From: Curtobacterium herbarum
Lineage (GTDB): Bacteria > Actinomycetota > Actinomycetes > Actinomycetales > Microbacteriaceae
DNA length: 64,000 bases
NCBI RefSeq assembly: GCF_016907335.1
Contig: NZ_JAFBBT010000001.1
Coordinates: forward strand, 2,480,001-2,544,000
Direction of reading: 5' to 3'
The notes below the pieces were generated by a model, which did no database searches, had not been told where the DNA came from, and worked only from the letters and a program-made list of their open reading frames with translations. The translations under genes were made by a program, and so were the position numbers. Shown here piece after piece: positions 57,727-64,000 of the stretch. The first letter of the stretch is position 1, and each line of letters starts with the position of its first letter.

Positions 57727-59412
57727 GTGACCACCGACACCCCTCGTCCCTGGCTCGCCTCCTACGCGTCAGGGGTGCCGCACGACATCGAACCGATGTC
57801 GGGTTCCCTCCCCGACCTGGTCGAGCAGTCCGCCCGCCGCTTCCCGAAGGCCGTGGCACTCGAGTTCTTCACGCGGGAGACCACCTACGCGGAGCTCGAG
57901 GAGCAGATCGCCCGCGCGGCGAACGGCCTGCGGAAGCTCGGCGTGACGAAGGGCGACCGGGTGGCGCTGGTGCTGCCGAACTGCCCGCAGCACGTGGTGG
58001 CGTTCTACGCGGTCCTCCGCCTGGGCGGCATCGTCGTGGAGCACAACCCGCTGTACACGCCGCGTGAGCTGCGCCACCAGTTCGAGGACCACGGTGCGAC
58101 GGTCGCGATCGCGTGGGACAAGTCGGTGGCGACGCTGCAGGACTTCCCGGCGGACGTCGCCCTCCGCGCGATCGTGTCGGTGGACCTGACCCGTGCGATG
58201 CCCCGGACCACCCGTCTGGCGCTGTCGCTGCCGGTGGCGAAGGCCCGCGAGTCCCGGGCGAAGCTGACGACCTCGGTGTCCGGCACGACCCGCTGGGACG
58301 ACCTGGTGTCGACCCGGAAGCTGTCGAAGCGGCACCCCTGTCCGGAGACCGACGACGTCGCGCTCATCCAGTACACCTCCGGCACGACCGGCACCCCGAA
58401 GGGCGCCGTCCTGACGCACCGGAACCTGCTGGCGAACGCCGCCCAGGCGCGGGCCTGGATCCCGCAGATCAGCGCGGGTGACGGCAGCGTCGTGCACGCG
58501 GTGCTGCCGATGTTCCACGCGTACGGCTTGACGCTGTGCCTCACGTTCGCGATGAGCATCGCCGGGAGGCTCGTCCTCTTCCCGGCGTTCGACCCCGCGT
58601 TGGTCCTCAAGGCGATCAAGAAGCGTCCGCCGACGTTCCTGCCGGCCGTGCCGCCGATCTACGCTCGGCTGCAGCACGCCGCCGACTCGGCGAAGGTGTC
58701 GCTGGCCGGCATCGACATCGGCATCTCGGGTGCGATGCCGCTGTCGCAGGACGTCATCGAGCCGTGGGAGGCCCGCACCGGCGGCTTCCTGGTGGAGGGC
58801 TACGGCCTGTCCGAGTGCTCCCCCGTGCTGATGGCGAACCCGGTGTCGGACGCCCGACGTCTCGGTGCGATCGGGCTGCCGCTGCCGTCGACCGAGTGCC
58901 GTGTGGTGGACCCCGACGACGAGTCCCGGGTGCTGGGGACCGACGAGTCCGGCGAGCTGCAGGTCCGCGGTCCGCAGGTGTTCGGCGGCTACTGGGGCAA
59001 GGCCGAGGCCACCGACGAGGTCTTCACCTCCGACGGCTGGTTCCGCACCGGGGACATCGTGGCGATCGACGCGGACGGCTTCGTGCGGATCGTCGACCGG
59101 CTCAAGGAGCTCATCATCACCGGCGGGTTCAACGTGGCGCCGTCCGAGGTCGAGGACACGCTCCTCAAGCACCCGAGCGTCAAGGAGGTCGCGGTCGTCG
59201 GCATCGTGCAGAGCGGCAACGAGCAGGTCGTCGCCGCCGTGATCCCGACCGACCCGGCGACCTTCGACGCGGAGGCGCTGCGGGCATGGTCGCGCGACCA
59301 CCTGGCCGCGTACAAGGTGCCGCGTCGTGTGGTGGTGGTCGAGGACCTCCCCCGGTCGATGATCGGCAAGGTCCTGCGCCGCAAGGTGCGCGACGCGATC
59401 CTGCACCGTTAG
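57727..59412 (+). CDS. Long-chain fatty acid-CoA ligase
   Basis: 561 residues of the ANL superfamily. P-loop YTSGTTGTPKGAVLTH (about residue 218), VEGYGLSECSPVLMANPVSD, GWFRTGDIVAIDADGFVRIV (Asp that binds ribose), RLKELIITGGFNVAPSEVED, and the catalytic Lys near the end in RSMIGKVLRRKVRD. It activates fatty acids to acyl-CoA through acyl-AMP, for beta-oxidation or lipid synthesis. Predicted leaderless. Divergent from the MpaB-type gene; no other lipid gene adjoins. Confidence 0.94.
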   Translation: MTTDTPRPWLASYASGVPHDIEPMSGSLPDLVEQSARRFPKAVALEFFTRETTYAELEEQIARAANGLRKLGVTKGDRVALVLPNCPQHVVAFYAVLRLGGIVVEHNPLYTPRELRHQFEDHGATVAIAWDKSVATLQDFPADVALRAIVSVDLTRAMPRTTRLALSLPVAKARESRAKLTTSVSGTTRWDDLVSTRKLSKRHPCPETDDVALIQYTSGTTGTPKGAVLTHRNLLANAAQARAWIPQISAGDGSVVHAVLPMFHAYGLTLCLTFAMSIAGRLVLFPAFDPALVLKAIKKRPPTFLPAVPPIYARLQHAADSAKVSLAGIDIGISGAMPLSQDVIEPWEARTGGFLVEGYGLSECSPVLMANPVSDARRLGAIGLPLPSTECRVVDPDDESRVLGTDESGELQVRGPQVFGGYWGKAEATDEVFTSDGWFRTGDIVAIDADGFVRIVDRLKELIITGGFNVAPSEVEDTLLKHPSVKEVAVVGIVQSGNEQVVAAVIPTDPATFDAEALRAWSRDHLAAYKVPRRVVVVEDLPRSMIGKVLRRKVRDAILHR

Positions 59413-59579
59413 CTGCCCGGCAGCGCGCGCCGGCCGCCGGCTCCTCCTCGCTGCTGATCCGCGACGGTGGTCGCGGCGTCCCCCTCGGCGGCGTCGACCA
59501 GGGTGACGACGACGCGGTGTTCGCCGACCGGTCACGGAGGACCGGTCGGCCGGGTTCGGCGTGGAGCGACGGACGTCAG

Positions 59580-60392
59580 TCAGACGTCGAAGCCACCGCC
59601 GAAGTCGCTGGAGCCCTGGTCGAACCCGCCGTCGGACATGCCGCCGAGGTCGGAACCACCGTCGCCCCACGAGGCGTCGTCGTACCCGCCACCGTCGGCC
59701 ACGCCGCCGTCGTACTCGCCGCCGTCGGCCGCGCCGCCATCGCCGGATCCGCTCCCGGTGTCCCCCGATCCACCGTCATCCGCACCACTCGCATCAGTTC
59801 CACCGTCGAACGCCCCGGGGTCCGGCAGGAAGGCGCTCATCAGGGCGGACCCGATCACGTAGCCGCCGACGGTGCCGAGCAGGGAGGCGCCGAGCATGCT
59901 CCCGAACCCGGGCCCCTGCCGACCGCCGATGCCACCGCCACCGAAGCCGCCGCCGCCGAGGCCACCGAGCGAGCGCTCCATGTACCCGGGCTGCCGGAGC
60001 TCGGACCGGGTCGCGCTCTGGGCGAGGGACCGCGGGTCGTCGCCACGAGGGGCCTCGCCGGCCGGAGCGGAGCGGGTGAACTCGTCGTAGACCATCCGGC
60101 GCTGCTCGGGCGTCAGGGTGGTGAACGCCTCGGCGTGCACCTCCTCGATGCGCTCGGGCGGCGCGGTGCGGAGCAGGTAGCGGTACCGCTCGACGGCCCG
60201 CTGGTCCTCGACCCCGGCCTGCTGCCCCGTCCCCGGCTGCACGGGAGCACCGTACGGCGCGGCCGGTGCCGCCGGCGCCTGCTGGTACGACTGCTGGCCG
60301 TACTGGTACCCCGGCTGCGGTGCCCCACCGGTCCCGTTGCGTGGCTGCTCCGGACGCTCCTCGCGGCCGAGCAGACGGTCGAGGAATCCCAT
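59580..60392 (-). CDS. Hypothetical Gly/Asp-rich protein
   Basis: 270 residues. A conserved-looking N-terminus MGFLDRLLGREERPEQPRNG, a Gln/Pro/Tyr linker, then an ordered helical segment DQRAVERYRYLLRTAPPERI and EEVHAEAFTTLTPEQRRMVY, a Gly-rich hinge, one hydrophobic patch (MLGASLLGTVGGYVIGSALM), and a Gly/Asp-rich C-terminus. AAGGAG precedes the ATG. The ordered segment resembles a domain seen in other actinobacterial proteins of unknown role; function unknown. It may be peripheral to the membrane. Confidence 0.75.
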   Translation of the reverse strand: MGFLDRLLGREERPEQPRNGTGGAPQPGYQYGQQSYQQAPAAPAAPYGAPVQPGTGQQAGVEDQRAVERYRYLLRTAPPERIEEVHAEAFTTLTPEQRRMVYDEFTRSAPAGEAPRGDDPRSLAQSATRSELRQPGYMERSLGGLGGGGFGGGGIGGRQGPGFGSMLGASLLGTVGGYVIGSALMSAFLPDPGAFDGGTDASGADDGGSGDTGSGSGDGGAADGGEYDGGVADGGGYDDASWGDGGSDLGGMSDGGFDQGSSDFGGGFDV

Positions 60393-60486
60393 GGTGTGCT
60401 CCTTCGTCGCGGGCACCGTGCCCGCTGCCGCCCACGGTAGGCACCGGTGGCCGGGCCTGACTGTGCGTGCGCTCAGAAGCCGCCGT

Positions 60487-60508
60487 GGGCCTCCCGGCCG
60501 GGAGGCCC
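60487..60508. terminator. 22-bp perfect palindrome, terminator
   Basis: GGGCCTCCCGG and its complement without spacer, nine bases after the GDPD-phosphatase stop on the minus strand. Confidence 0.7.
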
Positions 60509-60516
60509 GTCCCCCG

Positions 60517-62112
60517 TCAGGACGCCGACCCGCCTCCGGTGACCGCCGCGGTCCACACCTGGAACAGCTCGTCCGCCGCACCCGGGTGCGCCACCAGGAA
60601 CGGTGCGCCGACCGGCGGGAAGTCCTGCACCGGCCCGTCGAGGGTCAGCACGACCCCGCCGGCCTCGTGCACGAGCAGCACCGCGGCACCGTGGTCGACC
60701 GGGCTGAACGACGAGACGCAGCCGCCGATCCCCCGGCCGGCAGCGACCTGCGCGATGGTCAGCGTGCCCGACCCCTGCACCCGGAGCGTGCACGAACGGT
60801 CGGCCAGGGCGTCGAGGAACGCGCCGAACCCGGGCCACGGACGGTGTCCGTCGAGCTCGGTCCCCACGACGGCACCGGCGAGCGCCCGCGGGACGTCGTC
60901 GAGTCGCAGGGCGCGGTCGCGCACGACGGCGCCGCGTCCGCGACGGGCTTCGAGCACCTCGCCGCGCCAGGGGTCGGCGACCACCCCGACGAGCGGGCGC
61001 CCGCCGCGGGTCAGGCAGAGCGACATGGAGGTCCACGGCACCCCGTTCACCAGGTTCGTCGTGCCGTCGACGGGGTCGAGGTACCAGCGGTGCCGGTCGC
61101 CCGGTGCGTCGCCGTACTCCTCGCCCGTGAAGCCGTGCGTGGGGAAGGCGGTCCGCACCCGGGAGCGGACGTGCTGCTCGACGAGCCGGTCGACGTCGGT
61201 GACCAGGTCGGCGGGGTCGGCCTTGGTGGTGACCTCGCTGACGGGGTGCTCGCGGGTGAAGGCGATCACCTCGTGGGCGATCCGGTGGGCGAGGGCCTGC
61301 GCACGCGAGGCCACCTCGGTCTCGGTCGGTTCGCGGTCCCGCTCCGGCCAACCGTCCCGCTCGGCGGCGGCGAAGGCGGCCCGGATCGCGGCGACGTCGT
61401 TCGTGGTGATCGAGTCGACGCCGAGCCGCGCGGCCCAGAGCGCGGGTTCGGCGTCGTCGACGGTCCAGACGGCGACGCGCAGGCCGAGCGCGTGCGCGGC
61501 CTGGACGGTGCGCGGGGTGAGGAAGGCGACGTCGAGGTTGATCGTCGAGGGCGTCAGGGCCAGCAGGTCCTCGGCGGTCGGCGGTTCGAGCGACTGCCAG
61601 GCGAGCCACACGTCGGCGTCGGGCAGCTCGGCGCGGACGGCCGCCATCGCTGCGGGCGCGCCGCACCAGGAGACGGCGGTCGTGCCACCGAAGCCGGCGA
61701 CGGTGCGCGCGGCGACGACCGCGTCCGCCGCGTCGGTCAGGTCGACGAGCAGGGTCGACGCACAGCCGTCGAGGCGCTCGAGTGCGGCGTCGAGCCGTGG
61801 GATCCGGTCGAGGCCGTTGCCGAGCCGGGCGACGTCGCACCAGCGGACCTCGGAGACCGGGCGGGCGTCACCCCACATCCGGCCGAGGGTCTCGTCGTGG
61901 AGCAGGACCGCGACGCCGTCGGCGGTGCGTCGGACGTCCACCTCGATCGTCTCGGCGCCGAGGGCCTCCGCGACCGCGATCGCGGGCAGGGTGTTCTCGC
62001 GTCGGACCCGCGGGGCGCCCCTGTGCGCGACGAGACGTGGGACCCGAACCACGCTACCGACCGCGTCCGGCGCCGGCGCGGACGGGGTGACCGTGGCCTC
62101 CTGGGCGGTCAT
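60517..62112 (-). CDS. Fusion of glycerophosphodiester phosphodiesterase and inositol monophosphatase
   Basis: 531 residues. Residues about 20-255 are a GDPD barrel: LVAHRGAPRVRRENTLPAIA (His-Arg-Gly and Glu-Asn), ETIEVDVRRTADGVAVLLHD and GVDSITTNDVAAIRAAF at its end. Residues about 275-531 are an IMPase-like phosphatase: GFTGEEYGD, WYLDPVDGTTNLVNGVPW (DPVDGT) and SPVDHGAAVLLVHEAGG. Together they could cut a glycerophospho-inositol-type compound and remove the phosphate. It overlaps the upstream ABC ATPase by four bases, so the imported substrate is probably such a diester. No signal peptide, so cytoplasmic. Confidence 0.92.
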   Translation of the reverse strand: MTAQEATVTPSAPAPDAVGSVVRVPRLVAHRGAPRVRRENTLPAIAVAEALGAETIEVDVRRTADGVAVLLHDETLGRMWGDARPVSEVRWCDVARLGNGLDRIPRLDAALERLDGCASTLLVDLTDAADAVVAARTVAGFGGTTAVSWCGAPAAMAAVRAELPDADVWLAWQSLEPPTAEDLLALTPSTINLDVAFLTPRTVQAAHALGLRVAVWTVDDAEPALWAARLGVDSITTNDVAAIRAAFAAAERDGWPERDREPTETEVASRAQALAHRIAHEVIAFTREHPVSEVTTKADPADLVTDVDRLVEQHVRSRVRTAFPTHGFTGEEYGDAPGDRHRWYLDPVDGTTNLVNGVPWTSMSLCLTRGGRPLVGVVADPWRGEVLEARRGRGAVVRDRALRLDDVPRALAGAVVGTELDGHRPWPGFGAFLDALADRSCTLRVQGSGTLTIAQVAAGRGIGGCVSSFSPVDHGAAVLLVHEAGGVVLTLDGPVQDFPPVGAPFLVAHPGAADELFQVWTAAVTGGGSAS

Positions 62113-63185
62113 CGTCCGGCCTCCACCAGCACGCCGTCGCGGTAGACGAGCACCGCGCCGAGCCGCACGCCGGTCTCGGTGCCGACCGCGGGTGGCGGGC
62201 CGGTGACGAACGCCCGGAGTTCGGCGTCGCCAGCGTGGAGGACGAGCTCGGCGAAGTGCCCGCGCATCAGGACCCGGGACACGGTGGCGCGGACCGGGCC
62301 GTCGTCGGTGAGCACGACCTCCTCGGGGCGGACGAGGACCTCGTCACCGTCGGTGGACGGGGCGACCACGCCGGCGAGGAACGCGCCCGCGACACGGCTC
62401 GTGGCGCCGATGAACGACGCGACGAACCGGGTCGACGGTCTGGCGTAGAGGTCGGTGGGCGATGCGACCTGCTCGATCCGGCCGTCGTGCATCACGGCGA
62501 TCCGGTCCGAGACACTGAGCGCCTCGTCCTGGTCGTGCGTGACGATGACGGTCGTGATGCCCAGACGCTGCTGGATGCGGCGGATCTCGTCGCGGACGCT
62601 GACGCGGAGCTTGGCGTCGAGGTTCGACAGCGGCTCGTCGAGGAGCAGCACGTCGGGCTCCTGGACGATCGCACGGGCCAGGGCGACACGCTGCTGCTCG
62701 CCGCCGGAGATCGCCGTCGGCTTCGACGTCGCGTGGTGGGTCAGGCCGACGAGCTCGAGTGCCTCGTGCACACGTCGGCGGGTCTCGGCCTTCGACACCC
62801 GCCGGGTCCGCAGCGGGAACGCCACGTTCTGCGTCACCGTCATGTGCGGCCAGAGTGCGTAGTTCTGGAACACCATCGCACTCGGCCGGCGCTCCGGTCC
62901 GAGGTCGGTCACGTCCGCACCGCCCATCGTCACGGTGCCGGCGTCGACGGGCAGGAAGCCGGCGACCATGCGGAGGGTGGTGGTCTTGCCGCAGCCGGAC
63001 GGGCCGAGCAGCGAGACGAGCTCGCCCTTCGCCACGTCGAGGTCGATGCCGGCGACGACGTCACGGCCGCCGAGGGACTTGGTCAGGCCCCGCAGGGCGA
63101 GTCCGCCGCCGGTCCGGTCGTCGGTGGGCCGGCCGACGGCCGGGAGGCTCGGTGCGGGGTCCGCGAGGAGCGTTGCGTCCGACAT
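62109..63185 (-). CDS. ABC transporter ATP-binding protein (PotA/AfuC-like, with TOBE region)
   Basis: 358 residues. Walker A LLGPSGCGKTTTLRMVAGFL (about 60-79), Q-loop VFQNYALWPHMTV, signature ISGGEQQRVALARAI, Walker B LLLDEPLSNLDAKLR, H-loop VIVTHDQDEALSVSDR, then a TOBE-type domain (EVLVRPEEVVLTDDG). It powers the adjacent permease. The ATG at 63185 has an AAAGG before it; an earlier ATG at 63215 overlaps the permease stop (ATGA) and would add ten residues. Both are plausible. Confidence 0.92.
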   Translation of the reverse strand: MSDATLLADPAPSLPAVGRPTDDRTGGGLALRGLTKSLGGRDVVAGIDLDVAKGELVSLLGPSGCGKTTTLRMVAGFLPVDAGTVTMGGADVTDLGPERRPSAMVFQNYALWPHMTVTQNVAFPLRTRRVSKAETRRRVHEALELVGLTHHATSKPTAISGGEQQRVALARAIVQEPDVLLLDEPLSNLDAKLRVSVRDEIRRIQQRLGITTVIVTHDQDEALSVSDRIAVMHDGRIEQVASPTDLYARPSTRFVASFIGATSRVAGAFLAGVVAPSTDGDEVLVRPEEVVLTDDGPVRATVSRVLMRGHFAELVLHAGDAELRAFVTGPPPAVGTETGVRLGAVLVYRDGVLVEAGR

Positions 63186-63211
63186 GGGGTCGCCTTTCGT
63201 GCTGCGTGTGG

Positions 63212-64000
63212 TCATCGGATCTGGAACCCGTCCGCCAGACGGCCGCCCATGATGTGCTTGCGGGCGAGGGTCATGAGCACCACCGACGGGATGCTCAGCG
63301 CGATCGCGAAGACCGCCGACACCTGGCGTGGCGAGTTGAGGACGAGCGAGTACATCGCCGTCGGCATGGTCATGTAGGCCGGGGCGCCGACCAGGTAGGT
63401 GCCCTGGGCCTCGTCGAACGACGCCAGGAAGCTCATCACCATCGCGACGAGGATGCCCGGCCAGGCGATCGGGAACGTCACCGACCAGAACGTGCGCCAG
63501 CGGCCGGCTCCGGCGTCGCGTGCGGCCTCCTCGAGCGACCGCGGCACGGCCGAGAACGCCGCCGCGGGCAGCCACGTCATGAACACGACGCAGCCGAGGA
63601 CGTGGACGATGAGGATGCCCGTGACCGTGTTCATCAGGTCCAGCGCCGTGAACATCGCCGACATCGTGACGAACAGCCCCATCTTCGGGAAGGCGTTGGT
63701 CGCGAACAGGCCGACCAGCACCACCCGGCGCCCGGGGAACTCGATGCGGCTGATCGCCCAGGCGGCCGGCAGGCAGACCACCGCGGCGATGAGGACCGTC
63801 AGCGGGGCGAGCACGAGCGAGTTCTGCACGGCGACCGCGAGCGAGGGGTCCTGGAACACGGTCCCCCACCACTTCAGCGTCCACCCGTCGGGCAGCAGGT
63901 CGGGGTACGTCCAGCTCGTGGCGAAGGCCCGGACGGCGAGCCAGAGCAGCGGGCCGGCGATGAACACGGCCAGGACGACGGCGGTCGCCCAGACCAGGGC
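63212..64000 (-). CDS. ABC transporter permease, PotC/PhnV-like (start beyond the window)
   Basis: 263 residues in the window; the frame is open through the right edge, where ALVWATAVVLAVFIAGPLLW forms a membrane helix, so the start lies outside. About six helices and the EAA loop RSLEEAARDAGAGRWRTFWS before PIAWPGILVAMVMSFLASFD. It belongs to the polyamine/iron/phosphonate-type importer permeases. It precedes the ATPase and the GDPD-phosphatase fusion in one operon. Confidence 0.9.
   Translation of the reverse strand, partial: ALVWATAVVLAVFIAGPLLWLAVRAFATSWTYPDLLPDGWTLKWWGTVFQDPSLAVAVQNSLVLAPLTVLIAAVVCLPAAWAISRIEFPGRRVVLVGLFATNAFPKMGLFVTMSAMFTALDLMNTVTGILIVHVLGCVVFMTWLPAAAFSAVPRSLEEAARDAGAGRWRTFWSVTFPIAWPGILVAMVMSFLASFDEAQGTYLVGAPAYMTMPTAMYSLVLNSPRQVSAVFAIALSIPSVVLMTLARKHIMGGRLADGFQIR

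Noticed and set aside
1..64000. Insertion sequences, prophage genes or genomic island borders
   Set aside because: No transposase, integrase or phage protein is recognised, and neither tRNA gene is followed by a partial duplicate that would mark an attachment site.

Overview
The window is chromosomal DNA of a very high-GC Gram-positive actinobacterium. Gene content and style suggest Microbacteriaceae, and a Curtobacterium-like organism is my best guess. This rests on the G/C-ending codons, the many leaderless genes of the form TAnnnT-N6/7-start, the Rv2466c-type DsbA-like protein, the GlgX-TreY-TreZ trehalose operon, actinobacterial LexA boxes and HspR/HrcA sites. I see no insertion sequence, prophage, CRISPR array or rRNA. 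There are two tRNA genes.

Layout. 1-3771: sugar ABC importer (two permeases, lipoprotein) with a divergent LacI regulator. 3772-8644: an SOS-box gene, a small ORF, a sensor kinase/response regulator/EamA exporter cluster and a membrane protein. 8721-15148: serine hydrolase, PaiB-like protein, amidohydrolase, Fpg/Nei glycosylase, RpiB, and an XRE/acetyltransferase pair whose start codons overlap. 15328-22215: nitroreductase-like thioredoxin-fold protein, aminopeptidase N, MscS channel, truncated haemoglobin, epimerase, conserved unknown. 22288-24792: hsp20 behind both a CIRCE and a HAIR site, then two thioesterases. 24798-29945: EttA, SSB-like protein, MsrA, a second SOS-box gene, a membrane-anchored unknown, tRNA-Arg. 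30520-34390: a kinase-like protein, then neuA-neuB-DUF6716, a sialic-acid-like surface sugar operon, meeting a thioredoxin-like gene. 34534-38870: small unknown, MarR-MFS pair, a repeat array, oligoribonuclease, tRNA-His, minimal zinc protease. 38899-43093: thiamin-related ECF transporter (YkoE-YkoD-YkoC type) behind a TPP riboswitch, with a kinase at its tail. 43103-50323: GerW-like protein and the glgX-treY-treZ operon. 50437-59412: two aldo/keto reductases, a DUF559-type protein, YceI, an MDMPI-like protein, an MpaB-type oxygenase and an acyl-CoA ligase, separated by repeat-rich spacers. 59580-64000: a glycine-rich unknown, then an operon for an ABC importer and a GDPD-inositol monophosphatase fusion, cut by the window end.

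The most unusual structure is a dispersed family of 59-60 bp elements. Each begins GCGAGCGGGCGGAA, ends with the inverted copy, and has a variable interior of almost fixed length. I count 20 clear copies between 30586 and 56490. Most are intergenic. Six are translated in frame as protein linkers or tails (two in neuA, four at a 93-bp period between the two ATPase domains of the ECF transporter), and one supplies the end of another ORF. A second family of long perfect terminator hairpins shares the stem GACGGGAGGC and alternates with the 59-bp element in a roughly 142-bp tandem array at 36858-37396.
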